Assembly: GCA_026120185.1 (NCBI GenBank)
Contig: JANUWF010001699.1
Span: 598,001-662,000 of the forward strand
Source: Voacanga thouarsii
Lineage: Eukaryota > Streptophyta > Magnoliopsida > Gentianales > Apocynaceae
Direction of reading: 5' to 3'
Length of the DNA stretch: 64,000 nt
Shown: positions 1 to 11,554 of the stretch, one piece after another
How positions within the stretch are numbered: the stretch's first letter is position 1
Layout: every line of letters starts with the position of its first letter
Program-made: the position numbers and the translations under genes
The notes under the pieces: generated by a model
The model's input: the letters and a program-made list of their open reading frames with translations, nothing else
Databases searched by the model: none
What the model was told of the DNA's origin: nothing

Positions 1-486
1 CAAAGTATATGCTTCCGGCTTCGCTAGACCACCAACTCATACTCAAGTCGTAGAGTACTAGTCCACGTTGTAGCGGTAGTAGTCTAGGTTTCTACCATAT
101 AGTACTTTGAGAAACCACTACTACGGGTCTGTTCTACGTATTCGAAATACGTTTATGTCATGAAGTGAGTGGACTACCCACTGGCTAAAGGTAAGCCATT
201 CCCCATTTGGAATTCATAACGTAATAACCTAAACATGATGAGGTTCCCAGTCTCATCAATAGGTTAAGAAAAAATGTTTATGTGTTAAATAACCCATAAT
301 CCATACCTTACTGTGAAAGACCACCATTCACATGGATCACTTATTTAAACACAATGGGTCTGTTCCAAACGAAAATCGTGCACAAACAAAAAGTAAATTC
401 ACAAATAATTTCTGAAAATAAATTCTTTTATTAAATAATTCGATTTTACATCAGAAACCTAGTCTAAGAGGGCATACAATCCAACA
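1..486 (-). mobile_element. Ty1/copia-type LTR, truncated by window edge
   Basis: Read on the minus strand, this stretch begins with the usual copia LTR start TGTTGGATTGTATGCCC at about 486 and runs off the left edge. It is the same LTR family as the one at 24011-25781. Both share the start and an internal block with the words AATGG, TTTA(G/A)CCAGTG and GTATTT(C/G)GAATA in the same order (about 130-220 here and 24285-24345 there). Whether it is a solo LTR or one end of a full element cannot be seen from this window. Confidence 0.7.
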
Positions 487-950
487 GGAACATGACTTGA
501 ATATTTACTTTAGGGTAGTTCCATTGGAAAGTGAAAATATTCCAATAAATTGTGGATCGTTGGATTAGAAGTATAAGGATAGTAGATATTTTTTACAAAG
601 TTGTTAGTACACTTTTTTTTTCTGAGAAACAAAAGGCTTTGGCGTTCATACCACGGAAAAGTAGAAGATTAGCGGGATTTCGACCGGATGCATCAATGAG
701 TGGTGAAGTAGTAATTCCTGTGGTTCAGTCGGCTCATTCACAGCCAAAGAAAATCATATAACACAGAGGTATAAATTTGAAAATCCTTCCGCTGTGTTCT
801 TTCTCTGTTCGTTGGTTTTGCTTCTATTTCTGTGCATGCATGGCTCTCTGCTTTATTTTCTAGCTTCACTCAGTATATTTAGATAGTCAGTCCACGACTA
901 CAAGAATACTCGTGCATCATTCCAACTTTGGTAACCTAACGATAAAGTTG
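487..950. other. Intergenic stretch with one unexplained open frame
   Basis: This stretch lies between the copia LTR and the Ty3/gypsy remnant. A plus-strand frame ends at 761 and is open from 552. Its last 45 or so residues are basic and ordered, with PRKSRRLAGF near the middle and a PKKII end, and look more like the tail of a real protein than random AT-rich translation. I do not recognise the family. It could be a terminal exon or gene fragment, or chance. Nothing else is evident here. Confidence 0.3.
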
Positions 951-3900
951 ACAACGTGTGATTAGTCCTTGGGTGACCAGTGTACCGATTGTCACGACAT
1001 TCTTTAAGGATGTCTCATCTCAAGTTGTCTTATATCAGTACATAAATATGTTGGCTCTTGGTGTAGAGGATCGCATCCTCGCCCCAAGACCTTGTCGTTT
1101 TTTCCTAGTTTACCAACTCCTTAAATATTTGGGTTTATCTATTGTACTTCAAACCTTTATTGATCTATTCAACGAGTCATTCTTCAGGTGCGCTCATTAG
1201 TGGAGCAATAGTGCTCTTATAGCTTAGGCGTCAGCCACAATGTTGATTTTGCTCAGACTATACTCAAACTTGTACTTGAATTCAACCAAGTAATCCAATT
1301 ATCGAGCTTGTTTACTTGAGAGCTTCTTTTGGTCTGATGATAACTTACTACTCAATTACCCGTTTTGATTTTGAATGGCATAGCAGTGTCAAGATAATAT
1401 TACCAAACCCTTAGACAATGAAAGACGATAAGCATTTCTCTCTCGTGCATCGACCAATGTCATTTTGTGTCATTAGCTTTCAGTTTTCATAGGCTACTGG
1501 GTGGCCTTCTTGCATAAGAATTTTACTGATGGCAAAGTTAAATGCATCGGTGTGCACTTCAAATGGTTTGCTGAAGTTCGATAGCGCTAAAACTAGTTCT
1601 TTTGTGTCAACATCTTTTAAAACCTCAAACGCAAGTTGGCACTTAGAAGTCCAATCCCATGCACACCCTTCTTCAATAGGCTAGTTGACAGTGCAACTAT
1701 AGTGAAATCCCCCTCGATGAAACATTGATAATAGTTAATGTGCCCCAGTAACCAACAAAGCTCAGTAGCCTTCATTGGTGCTTCATTTGCTACGATAGCC
1801 TTAATCTTTTGGGGGTCCATACAAATCTTATTATCCCCCACAATGTGTCTCAAGAAGGAGACTTCCCTTAGCCTAAACGAATACTTCTCCTTCTTGACAT
1901 ATAGGCTATTGTCCCATAGCACTTTAAAAACTAGCCAAAGATGTCGTGCATGCTCCTTTAATGAGCTGCTATAAATGAAAATATCATTGAGGTAAACCAC
2001 GATGAACTTATCTATGAACTCGGCTATACCAGTTGCATAAGTATACAAAAGGTTGTCGGTGCATTAGTTAAATCAAATGGCATAACAAGAAATTAGAACG
2101 ATCTATTCCATGTAACAATTGTCGTTTTCGATTCATCTCCCTCGACAATTTAAACTTGATGGTAGCCCTTGCGAAAATCAAGCTTGGAGAAAACCTTGAC
2201 TTCCTGCAAACGGTCAAACAAAATCGACTATAAGAGGAATCGAGTATTTATTCTTTACTGTTTGCTTGTTGAGGGTTTGATAGTCATTGCACAAGTGTTA
2301 GGTTCCATCCTTCTTCTTTTGGAAGAGAACGAGTGTCCCATATAGAATTTTAGATGGTTTGATGAACTTGGCCTCCAAAAAGCTCCTTAAGTTGTCTTCT
2401 AAGTTCTTCAAGATCCTCAAGGGATATACAATACGACGGTTGGGAGTTTGGCTTAGCATTATTTACCAACTCGATGGCATAGTCCACCTCCTGTCTTGGT
2501 AGAAGCCGTTTTAGAAGGTTTTCGAGTATAACGTCTTCAAACTTCTAGATGACTTTAGTAATTTTAGACGGAATGAGTACCTTTGTGTTTTTTTTGAACA
2601 TTAGAGGATCCTCGCCTATAATGATAGTAGCGAATGTTAGCTCTTCCTGTTGCATTCTTTTCTTAAACTACTTTGGGTTTAGCTTGTGCTCACGGCATAG
2701 GTTCACAATACAAGGTGTCTCCATTTGCATAATGAGTATGGTTACCTTACTTAGCATTATGATGGGCTCCAAAAAGTCCAAGAAAGCTATGCCAAGAGCA
2801 ACGTTGTAGTTATCTAACGAAGCGATAGAAAATGTAGTCATACCTTGCCACTGGCCAACTTAAACGATCATGATCTTGGTTTCTCCGACTAAGTATGTCC
2901 ACGTGTTGTTTACACCTTTAAATCATCCTATAGCCGGTGTCCATACTAGGCCCAACGTTTTCTTCGTGCCAGGACTCATATAGTTAGTGTCGACCCTAAT
3001 GTCGACTAAAACCATCATGTCGTGTCCCGCTATAGAAATAATCACGTATAATTGGCCTTTCTGTTGGTCTTGTATAGTTTCGAGATGCTACATACTCGCG
3101 ACCTTTCGTTGCTTCTCAGCTTGGCAAAGGCCTTGGGCTAAGGTTGCAATCTTTCCCTAATTTTCGTGTAAAGTGTGGCCCTTGGCATAAGATTCGTTAT
3201 CCGTTTCGGCTGGTCGTTCTTAATATTCTTGGGTGGGTGACCTGTGTTCCCCCTAAACCCCATCAGTTTGGGAAACAGTTTAGCCTTGTTCCCCCCACTT
3301 TATCCATGGACGGGCTTCTTTTCCTTATCCTCGCCGACCTCCTTCTTCTGGAACTCAAATAAAGACTCGGCAATGACCATGGCTTGAATGATGTTCTAAA
3401 CGCCCTGTTATTGAAGCTCGAGTTTGGCCTAATAGTTTAGGCCATCTATAAACATGAACAAGGCCTCTTTAGGGGGCCATGTCGGGTATCTCTAGCATAA
3501 GTTCTAAAAATTCCTACACATATACCCTCATATAGCTATCTTTATGTTTAAAATGATGTAGCTTGGCTCGAGCTTGGTCTTCAACATCTGTGGCATGGAA
3601 TTGTTTTCCTTACCTCGATTTTAAATCCATTCCATGTAGTGATAGTGTCAGCTCCCCTATGGACTTTATCACATCTCCGTTTCCACCACACGAGAGCAGT
3701 ATCCTTCAAATAGAATGGAGTGGCAGATAGTTTCGTAGCATCATCGTATATAACAGGGGCATCGGAGTATCATTTGACCCTATAGAGAAAGTTTTCTATG
3801 TCCCTTACCTTCCTCGTCTTACCATAAGCCTCTAACCTCGACACTTCTAGTCTTGGTGCAGGCATAATAGCATCAGTTGCCGTTTGAGACTTGTACGCAT

Positions 3901-4385
3901 TCAGTTCGGCCTTAAGTTGGAGGATCTCTTTTTGGACATAAAATGGCTCCCCGGTTAGCATGGTAGCTCCCCTAACTAACTGTGCTTTGCATTCATCAAG
4001 CTCATCCTTAAATTTGGTAACCTCGTTTTGAAGAGCCTCGATCATAAGACAAATAGCATCATTCCCCTTAAAAAATCTGTCAACAGTCCCATTAAGTGCA
4101 CATTGCATGCCTTCCTGCAACTCATCCCTGTCGAGTTGCGCTATTCGTTAGTTCATCTCCTCTAAACGATCACTGTGGTCAGCCACGAGAAGTTCCACTA
4201 GGGCAAGCCTCTTCTCGAATAATACCAATAGGTCTTGGGTTGCTGACTTGTCCTTGTAGTTCTGCCTTCGTGGGTTCCGCTCAGACTTATGCCTAACGTG
4301 CTCTTCTTCACACTCAATGAGCTAGGAAACAAAAGCCATCGTCCCTTACTTCACAACGTAACCTTGGCTAAGCTCTAATACCGCT
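950..4385 (-). pseudogene. Ty3/gypsy gag-pol remnant
   Basis: This is a retrotransposon polyprotein on the minus strand, read from high to low coordinates. The gag region (about 4120-3600) shows a coiled-coil-rich N part and then a capsid-like stretch with LVWWKRR and TWNGFK. The aspartic protease and its following domain (about 3030-2690) show the ALINGHDMMVLVD-like and LGIAFLDFLEP-like segments, with the catalytic D-T/S-G altered. Reverse transcriptase follows (about 2500-1617), with YLND where active enzymes have YxDD, then LGHINYYQCFIEG in the connection domain. RNase H (about 1560-1230) shows MQEGHPVAYE and ends near NIVADALS. Integrase is not convincingly seen. Many stops and frameshifts make it inactive. 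Confidence 0.85.
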
Positions 4386-4388
4386 TTT
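4374..4388 (-). other. Decayed primer binding site
   Basis: On the minus strand the words CGGTATTAGAGCTTA stand just inside the LTR edge. They resemble the TGGTATCAGAGC site that many plant LTR elements use to prime from initiator tRNA-Met. This fixes the 5' end of the internal region of the neighbouring Ty3 element. Confidence 0.6.
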
Positions 4389-4390
4389 CA

Positions 4391-5140
4391 TGGGATAGCT
4401 ATTTTAAATTGATAACTCGTGCGGATCTAATTACTTCCAAGACTACCTTAGGATATCTTAGTTAGATCAGCTTAAAAGGAATATAAGATAGAAAAGAGAG
4501 ATGAAAATATGATGGTTAAGTGTTTAAACAAAAGCTAAGTATTGGAAAGATAGATAGCTAAAAAAAGAGAGCAAGAGAACTTTACTTATATTCTCAACTT
4601 GGTTGATTACAAATGATAGGGCTTGGCCCTATTTATAAGCAAAGCCTTAGTTTCTAAATCCTCTTGTAACTTGTACTTGCAAGTTGGTAACTTACATAGC
4701 AACTAGGTCCATTTGCACAACTTGCATGTTCTACATGTTTCTACAACTTCTAAAGGGTTTCAAACTATTATAGGCTTCTCTACAATATACAAGAGTTCCT
4801 TAGAGTGTTCTAATACCTTCTAGAAACTTTTATAAATCCCTCATAAGTTTGATTGGTTAAAACTACCCAACGGTCTGGAACAACTCGTCGATCCTTTGTC
4901 GGCCCCGTCTCAACTCCATGCGTCCGTGTGCTGGTCCTGGCACCCAGTGCATGTTGGCCCTTCTGATACCTATTGGTCCCGTTTTGTGTTAGTTTCGTCC
5001 TATTCAACCATCGGCTCTATGTCTGTCGAATCACAAAGACCATGTTATATATTTATATATTTATTCTACGCACTAGATTTGACTTATAAAGTCTATCTAA
5101 GTACTCGAGCTAAAAAATAAGCTAACCAGACATGTTAAAC
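4391..5140 (-). mobile_element. Probable 5' LTR of the Ty3/gypsy remnant
   Basis: This lies directly upstream, in element orientation, of the primer binding site. It contains a TATA box followed by transcribed-looking sequence. The inner edge at about 4391 is supported by the primer site. The outer edge near 5140 is a guess from a TGTTTAAC start on the minus strand. No second LTR was found in the window, so the exact length is uncertain. Confidence 0.5.
4629..4637 (-). promoter_or_regulatory. LTR TATA box
   Basis: The minus strand reads TATAAATAG about 245 bp before the inner LTR edge. This spacing is typical for the U3-R boundary of a plant LTR. Confidence 0.55.
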
Positions 5141-6103
5141 AACTCCACCTGATACTCCATCTCTTTCTTTGCCATCTCAAAAATCTACTCAAAATTAAAT
5201 TGCAAAATCCTTAAATTAGTGCAACAGAAGGAAAAAAGGCCAACCCATCTACCTATAAACATAAATAATCATTTCTAGACTCTAATAAGTATGAAAGCAA
5301 CACCTGTTCTTTTTCCAACATGGATGGGGTCTATTCACTGCCATTAGATCTCAAAAGTAAGAGTAAAAGGGAGCTCCAATGATGTGTGAAATTAGGGAAA
5401 CTTGGCATTCAAGAATTCACCAAAATCTAGAAGCTTTCAGGACTCTAATTGGGAACAGACTGTCAACAGAGCTGAACAGAGTTCTGAAACCATACTATCT
5501 TCCACTAACCTCAAAAAGAATGGAGAGAGAGGGCACTATCTGACCAAATTTGTCAAATCGCAGCGGTGCACCAGTGACCCAAAGGATATAACTTTACCCA
5601 ACAGCAGATCGATGAGTGTGTTAAGCTCGAGGAGGAGATCAAGCTCAGACCTGTGGGAAAGAAGTAGCAGAATTGATTAAGGGTGGAAAGAAGTAGCGGA
5701 ATCAAGGCGATACGAGAGAGAGATGAGACTTAGAAATATAAGAAATAGTTGAATTAGGGAAGTAGCGGAAAGAAATCTATAGGCGAAGGCAAGGTCTGTG
5801 GGGTGCAGTGTGGGTGTGGGCAGTAGTACTAGGTTTAGTAAAACATATATAATATAATATTTTTTTTATATAATAACGTATATGGTATAATATATAAAAA
5901 TAATATAATATATATCATACTAATTGAGTAATAGGATAAATAGGTACGGGTATTATAGTTTTATACCCGAATTTAATTATATATTAAACGGATAAATGGA
6001 TTCAAGTCGAATTGGGTAATAAAAATTGGTGTACTAGATCCAATATACACGAGTTCGTTATGAATTCGAGTCCGAATATATCCGATTTATAAACAATCTT
6101 ATC
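5141..6103. other. Intergenic: unassigned open frame and AT-rich tract
   Basis: From 5141 to 5700 base composition is balanced. A plus-strand frame (5402-5680, 92 codons) rich in Ser, Arg and Lys is open here. Parts of the minus strand are also open around 5540-5680, so coding is not shown for either strand. From 5830 to 6100 the DNA becomes almost pure A/T, with the words ACGGGTATTATAG and TACCCGAATTT that resemble internal parts of non-autonomous hAT elements. I cannot define ends. Confidence 0.3.
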
Positions 6104-6207
6104 TGCAAGATTCTTCCCATACTCGGACCCCATCCCTGTCTAGCCTTGTAGCACTTAGCTTTGGAGCTCTATACTTGAAACAACCAAAAGACCCTTCACT
6201 GTACTCT
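6104..6207. repeat. 104-bp segment duplicated at 46539-46642
   Basis: This block aligns without gaps to 46539-46642 with about 14 mismatches. In this copy the flanks are AT-rich and unrelated to those of the other copy. See the matching entry and the finding for possible meaning. Confidence 0.85.
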
Positions 6208-6574
6208 GATTGTATTCTATGGCATTACTTTGCCCTAGAGAATTTTGTATTTTCGTTAATCTTGATCCTAGCGATGTGTTAGAGAACTTAATAATTCTAT
6301 TTTAAAAGTTTAGAGTATATATGGATTTGTATGCTCATGGTTAATTATGATTCTATTTAAATTATTTATGTTATAAAGATCCTTGATAAGAAAAAGAAAA
6401 AAAAGGGAACAACATTTCTTCTATGATTAGTGTATAATGGGGGTGGTATAATATTAGTATTAGTCTAATACTTCACATAATATCATTTTTCTTCTAACTC
6501 AATTAAAAAAAAAAAATTGGAATTTTCTAACACACTTAAATTTTATCTTTTTAAATCTAAAGCTGGATTTGATA

Positions 6575-6925
6575 TAGTTGAAATTTGAAAATTGAAGCTT
6601 AAATATTTAAATAATAAATTCTAAAAATTGAAATTTGAATATAAAGATTTAATTACTTATAATTTATTTTTATACTATATTTATTATAATTTATACTAAA
6701 TAAAAATATTAATAATAATTAAATAAGTATCTAACATATTTATATTTTAAATTTAACTAAATTTTATTTCATTTAAAATTTATAGTAAATTTTTAATATA
6801 TTTTAATCAATTAAGTGATATAAAAAATTTATTATCAAATATACTAAAATAATTAAATACTTTATATTTGTCATTATCAAACATATTCAATAAATAAGTA
6901 CTTAATTAATTAAATTTAAGTATAA
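6575..6925 (-). mobile_element. AT-rich MITE, copy 1
   Basis: This segment matches the reverse complement of about 45130-45440. Shared words include TATAAAGATTTAATT, ATTATCAAACA and AAGTACTTAATTAA, in the same order. Two dispersed AT-rich copies of similar length and no coding content fit a MITE family. Exact ends and target duplication were not resolved. Confidence 0.5.
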
Positions 6926-7457
6926 ATTATCAAAAAAAGTCTTAATATATAAAAATTCTTTTCATCCTAAAACTCTTGAATAAAAAATAAATCTCCTAAT
7001 TACATCCGATTATTTGTCTTCTTTAGTGGTAGTAGTTTCTATTTTTTAATAGATAAAATCTAGTTATCAATATTACTTGTGTATTTTTTTTTATAGGGCA
7101 AATTATACGGTAACTTTATGTAAAATTTAATATTTACCCTCAAACTAAAAAAAGTATAAAGCGGTTCTTCTAACTTTCTAATAGTCCAGATCTTGTCTTT
7201 TCGTTAATTGACCGATGATCAAACCTTCAATGTATTAAAAAAATGAGGATAAATTTTTCTTTTTATTATTCGTCTTCTTCTCCTCATATCTTATCTTTAT
7301 TTTATTCATTTCTTTTATCTTTATTTTTATCTTTTTCTTTCTTTTCTTCTTCCTCTTTTATAATTTTTCCCTCCTTTTTTTCCCTCTGTTCTCGCTGCTG
7401 CAATTCCAGGAATTGCGGGAGTAGGAAACATTTCTCTCGAAGTCAAATTGCCAACGT
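6926..7457. other. Intergenic AT-rich and pyrimidine-rich stretch
   Basis: No gene is seen. A block around 7095-7240 (GGGCAAATTATACGGTAA onward) resembles transposon-derived filler common in plants. From 7255 to 7390 there is a long T/C-rich tract with interrupted TTC and TTTC words. Confidence 0.4.
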
Positions 7458-7748
7458 TTAGGACAAGATCAAACCTTGACAAGCCGCTTCTTGATGGAAC
7501 CCGTTTGCAGGATCAGTTTCTGGTCCTTTGGATATTATAGTCTCGCTAATTACAGTTTTCCACTTGTCGACACTTTGGATATCGGGAGATGACTCAAAAG
7601 CCATCATAGAACTCTTTATCTCACCCACCTTCTTACTTACTTCCATGACTTGCTTCAGTTTCTTCAGTGGTTCCCACGGACTGACTTCATAACCAGGATA
7701 AGCTGATTGGATAATGCGAGCTGCTTCAGCTTCTGACAAATTATTCAT
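7458..7748 (-). pseudogene. BAG-domain protein fragment
   Basis: A 96-codon frame reads an IQ-motif-like start (AARIIQSAYPGYEV, with Pro where calmodulin-binding IQ motifs have Arg). It then runs into PWEPLKKLKQ and a helical stretch ending near VISETII, the order found in the IQ plus BAG region of plant BAG co-chaperones that bind Hsp70. The match stops there; the last 20 or so residues are out of frame. The rest of the BAG domain and any long N-terminal region are missing. Upstream sequence to about 7945 is disrupted. It lies tail-away from the receptor kinase remnant and looks like a captured or decayed gene piece rather than a functional gene. Confidence 0.65.
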
Positions 7749-7964
7749 TTTTGGTTCCTTTGTTTTGTTAGAAGGGTTTTCTTCTGCCTTGGATTTTTCT
7801 TCATTCTCATCAATCTGGCAGCTGAAATGAATGGATGGTTTCCGTTTGACATGAAGAACTTGAGACCATCTAAGAGTCTGACACTAAAAAAAAAAAAACA
7901 ACCTTGAAGAAGAGGTACCAAGGAATTGTGTATTTGGCGATTCAAGCCAAATTATGTTGGTAGG

Positions 7965-9553
7965 GAACTTTAAACTCTCTGAGGCGTTCCTGAACTCGGG
8001 TTACCTTCTTGCCACTTCCATAGAAAGAAGAATTCGAAATTTTTTATCGTCATTATTGTGTCCTTGCTATCCACTTTCATTCTGATTTCCGCCACATTAC
8101 TATTTTGCTATCGAAGAAGATACCGAGAAAATGTTCCTTCTCCCGTGCCCTCAAGAGAAGATAAGCCCCTGAGAATTTCCTATCATGAACTCAGACATGT
8201 AACTGGAGGATTTTCCAATGAAAATATAGTCGGATCCGGAAATTTTGGGGTTGTTTATAAAGGACAGTTAGAAAAGCGAAATGGCAAGCTTGTGGCAGTA
8301 AAGGTTCTGGATCTTCAAATACATGGAGCTTCTAAAAGTTTCAAGGCTGAGTGCAATGCATTGTGAAATATTCGTCATAGAAATCTAGTTCCTGTCTTAA
8401 GTTATTGCTCCAGTATTGATTCTAATGGTGACAATTTCAAGGCTCTAGTCTATGACTTTATGGAGAATGGTGGTCTCGATATGTGGTTGCATTCAAAGAC
8501 ACATGATGGAACAAGGCAAAGAAATCTAAACCTTCTACAAAGACTGAATATTGCAATTGATGTCGCTTCAGCATTGCAATATATCTTCACAGTCATTGCG
8601 GGTTTATCATTGCTCATTGTGATTTGGAACCGGGCAACATTCTTCTTGACGATAACCTTACTGCTCATGTTGGTGATTTTGGACTTGCAAGGCTTCTTCC
8701 TAATTCTACCAAAAGTTACACAGAAGCTGGTACAAGCAGCTTGGTTGCAATCAAGGGAATCATTGGATATGCAGCTCCAGGTAACAACATTAATACATAC
8801 ACTAATTATCAGAAAGAAAACTTTGGATATTAAATTTTGAAAGATTAAATGATTAGAGATTATGAACTTTTTCTGTTTGAGAATTCCTGTTAGATGTAAA
8901 ACTTTTGATAAATATGAACCTAGTACATCTTAGCCTAAAAGTTCTGTAATCTCTTTTCCTCGATTTCTTGCAGTTAATTGCCAGAAAAGTGATTCCCCCC
9001 CCCCCCCCTCTTGTAAATGAAAGTTATATATTTCTTTTACCTTGAAATGACTTGGAGTGTGAAAACTTTTAGAATATGTGATGGGTGGCAAGCCATCAGC
9101 TCAAAGGGACGTCTACAGTTTATGGAATTCTTTTGTTAGAGATATTTATGGGGAAAAAAACCAACAGATGATTGTTTTATAAATGATTTGAATCTGCATA
9201 ATTATGTGAAGAAAAATTTATTAGAACGAATTATAGAGATTTTGGATCCTTCGGTCTGTTCAAGGCAGGAAGAGGAAAACAAGGAATTGGAATTAAATGA
9301 TGATGGGATCATAGAGCTTGAAAAATCTAATGGAAGCATTGCAAATTTCTGGAGTAGAAAAGAATTTTGGATGAACTGCATTATTTCAGTCTTTGAAATT
9401 GGACTCAAATGCTCTGAAACATTGCCAAATGATCGCCTGGATATGAATGAGGCCACAAGGCAATTGTTAGCCATTAGAGATGCCCTTGTTCGGGGAGAAA
9501 GAGATAGAGCAGCTCATGCAACTCATGGTATGTTATGTTTCTTAGGAAGTTGA
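7965..9553 (+). pseudogene. LRR-XII receptor-like kinase remnant
   Basis: This is the C-terminal half of a leucine-rich-repeat receptor kinase of the LRR-XII (EFR/Xa21-like) group, which in intact form are plasma-membrane immune receptors. In order, it shows the last LRR cap words (GVPELGLPSC, after an in-frame stop), a membrane span (about 8038-8110), and a juxtamembrane segment. The kinase lobes follow: GSGNFGVVYKG (glycine loop), VAVKVL (VAIK lysine), a stop just before NIRHRNLV at about 8366, a frameshift near 8585, then [13 protein letters not shown] (catalytic loop, K to E) and DFGLA. An intron-like gap (about 8780-9070) leads to EYVMGGK, another frameshift, and the kinase C-lobe in a frame that ends at 9553. 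At least two nonsense changes and two frameshifts exclude normal function. The LRR ectodomain is absent. Confidence 0.85.
8995..9008 (+). repeat. Poly-C homopolymer
   Basis: About fourteen consecutive C residues lie inside the putative intron of the receptor kinase remnant. The exact count may be unreliable in assembly. Confidence 0.8.
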
Positions 9554-9879
9554 ATTCTACTATTCTGGTCCCCTTTACCTTATATAAGTTGGCATTTTAT
9601 ATGTGGATTTCATATGATTTAGAATGCTTCTAATCACTATTATTTGTCAATGTACAAATGATAATAACAGTAATACTAATCGAATTTTTTTTATATAAAA
9701 AAGGAATAGTGATTAGATTTTGAAAGATACTAAAAATTCTCAATATTTTCAGTTTCTACGTAGAATTGACCAGAATTTCAGCTTATTGAAATTGACAGAA
9801 TACTACATTTCTTAGGCTGAAGCTGTTCACTGTTGGACAAATCATACGAAACCAATTCTCAATCCATTGCTAATTTGCG
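9554..9879. other. Intergenic, no feature seen
   Basis: AT-rich DNA between the kinase remnant and the repeat array. I looked here for a CACTACAAGAAAA end that would mark the left border of the downstream CACTA element and did not find one. Confidence 0.5.
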
Positions 9880-9989
9880 ACGATTTTTTTTCATATTTAA
9901 TTAACACAAAAAAATTAAAGTGCCATCGTAAATCCGTCATAATTAGAGAGGAATTTGCGATGGTCTTCTGAAATTTAAAAATAAATCTA

Positions 9990-11335
9990 TTTTTTTAAAT
10001 TGAAAAAATAAGCCCTCGCAAATTCGTCACAAATTTGTAAGGGATTTGTGAGAGCCATCTAAAATTTAAAAATAAAACTATTTTTTAAATTAAAAAAATA
10101 AGACTTCGCAAATTCGTCGCAAATTTTTGAAAAATTTGCAACGGCCATCCAAAATTTAAAAATAAATTTATGTTTTTAAAATTAAAAAAATAAGCCCTAG
10201 TAAATCCGTTACAAATTTGCGAGAGATTTGCAACGGCCATCCAAAATTTAAAAATAAATTTATTTTTACCTCACAAATCCATCGCAAATTTGTGAGGGAT
10301 TTGTGACGATCATCCAAAATTTTTAAAAAAATTATTTCTTTAAAATTAAAAAAATAAGCCATCGCAAATTTGCGACGGCCATCCAAAATTAAAAAAAATA
10401 AGCCCTCACAAATCCGTCACAAATTTGAGAGTGATTTGCGACGGCAGTCCAAAATTTAAAAATAAATTTATTTTTTTAAAATTAAAAAAAATAGACCATC
10501 GCAAATCCGTCATAAATTTGCGATGGCCATCCCAAATTTAAAAATAAATTTATTTTTTAAAATTAAAAAAATAAACTCCCTCAAATCTATCGTAAATTTG
10601 CGAGGGTCATCCAAAATTTAAAAATAATTTTTTTAAAAAATTGAAAAAATAAGCCCTCACAAATCCATTGTAAATTTGCGAGGGATTTGTGATGGTCATC
10701 TAAAATTTAAAAATAAATTAATTTTTTTAATTAAAAAAATAAGTCCTTGCTTTGCGACAGTCGTCCAAAATGTAAAAATAAATTTATTTTTATAAAACTA
10801 AAAAAATAAGCCCTCACAAATTTTCGAGAAATTTGCGACGATCATCTAAAATTTAAAAATAAATTTATTTTTTTTAAATTGAAAAAATAAGCCCTAGCAA
10901 ATCTGTCCTAAATTTGGCTATCCAAAATTTAAAAATAAATTTATTTTTTTAAAAATTAAAAAAATAAGCCCTCGCAAATTTATGATAGATTTGTGACAGT
11001 CATTCAAAATTTAAAAATAAATTTATTTTTATAAAACTAAAAAAAATAAGCCCTCGCAAATCCCTCGTAAATTTGTCGCAAATTTACGAAGGATTTGCGA
11101 CAGCCGTCTAAAATTTAAAAATAAATTTATCTTTTTAAAATTAAAAAAATAAGCCCTCGCAAATCCGTCATAAATTTGGCTATCCAAAATTTCAAAATAA
11201 TTTTTTTTTAAATTGAAAAATAAGTCCTCGCAAATCCGTCGCAATTAGCGAGGGATTTGCGACGGCCATCTAAAATTTAAAAATAAATTTATTTTTTTAA
11301 ATTTAAAAATAAACCCTCGCAAATCCGTGACTAAT
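9990..11335. repeat. Tandem array of palindromic CACTA repeats
   Basis: About 17 degenerate units of roughly 80-105 bp. Each has a core like CCCTCGCAAATCCGTCGC followed by a mirrored TTTGCGAGGGATTTGCGACGG, then an A/T spacer (TTTAAAAATAAATTTATTTTT). The inverted core halves can form a hairpin in each unit. Units differ by CpG to TpG/CpA changes and small deletions. Confidence 0.85.
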
Positions 11336-11444
11336 TAGCCGTCACAAATTCATGGTTAATTAGCAACAGACATGAGATGGAAAATTGGGTTAATTCACAA
11401 AAAAAAATTACTATATAATTAATATATAGAACAATAAATCACAA

Positions 11445-11512
11445 CATTAATAGCTTAGTGGTGGAACACGTGTTCTCCCACAACAAGGACGCGTGTTCGA
11501 GGGTGGGTCGGG
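11445..11512 (+). repeat. tRNA-like module, copy 1
   Basis: The stretch shows an A-box-like TAGCTTAGTGGTGG and, about 45 bp on, a B-box-like GTGTTCGAGGG. These are the two internal promoter blocks of RNA polymerase III genes. It is nearly the same as 39881-39950, including the AT-rich leader ACTATATAATTAATAT. It does not fold as a full cloverleaf with an acceptor stem that I can recognise, so it is a tRNA-related (SINE-like) segment, not a tRNA gene. Confidence 0.6.
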
Positions 11513-11554
11513 TCGCGGATCAAGTTCTTGGCGGGCCAAGTTGGGCCGGAGAAC

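Noticed and set aside
8624..8833. Separate small kinase gene
   Set aside because: The frame continues the kinase domain of the upstream frame after a frameshift, so it is part of one pseudogene.
9990..11335. Array resembling a CRISPR
   Set aside because: The units are variable and palindromic with A/T spacers that are themselves repeated, there are no cas genes, and the context is a plant CACTA element.
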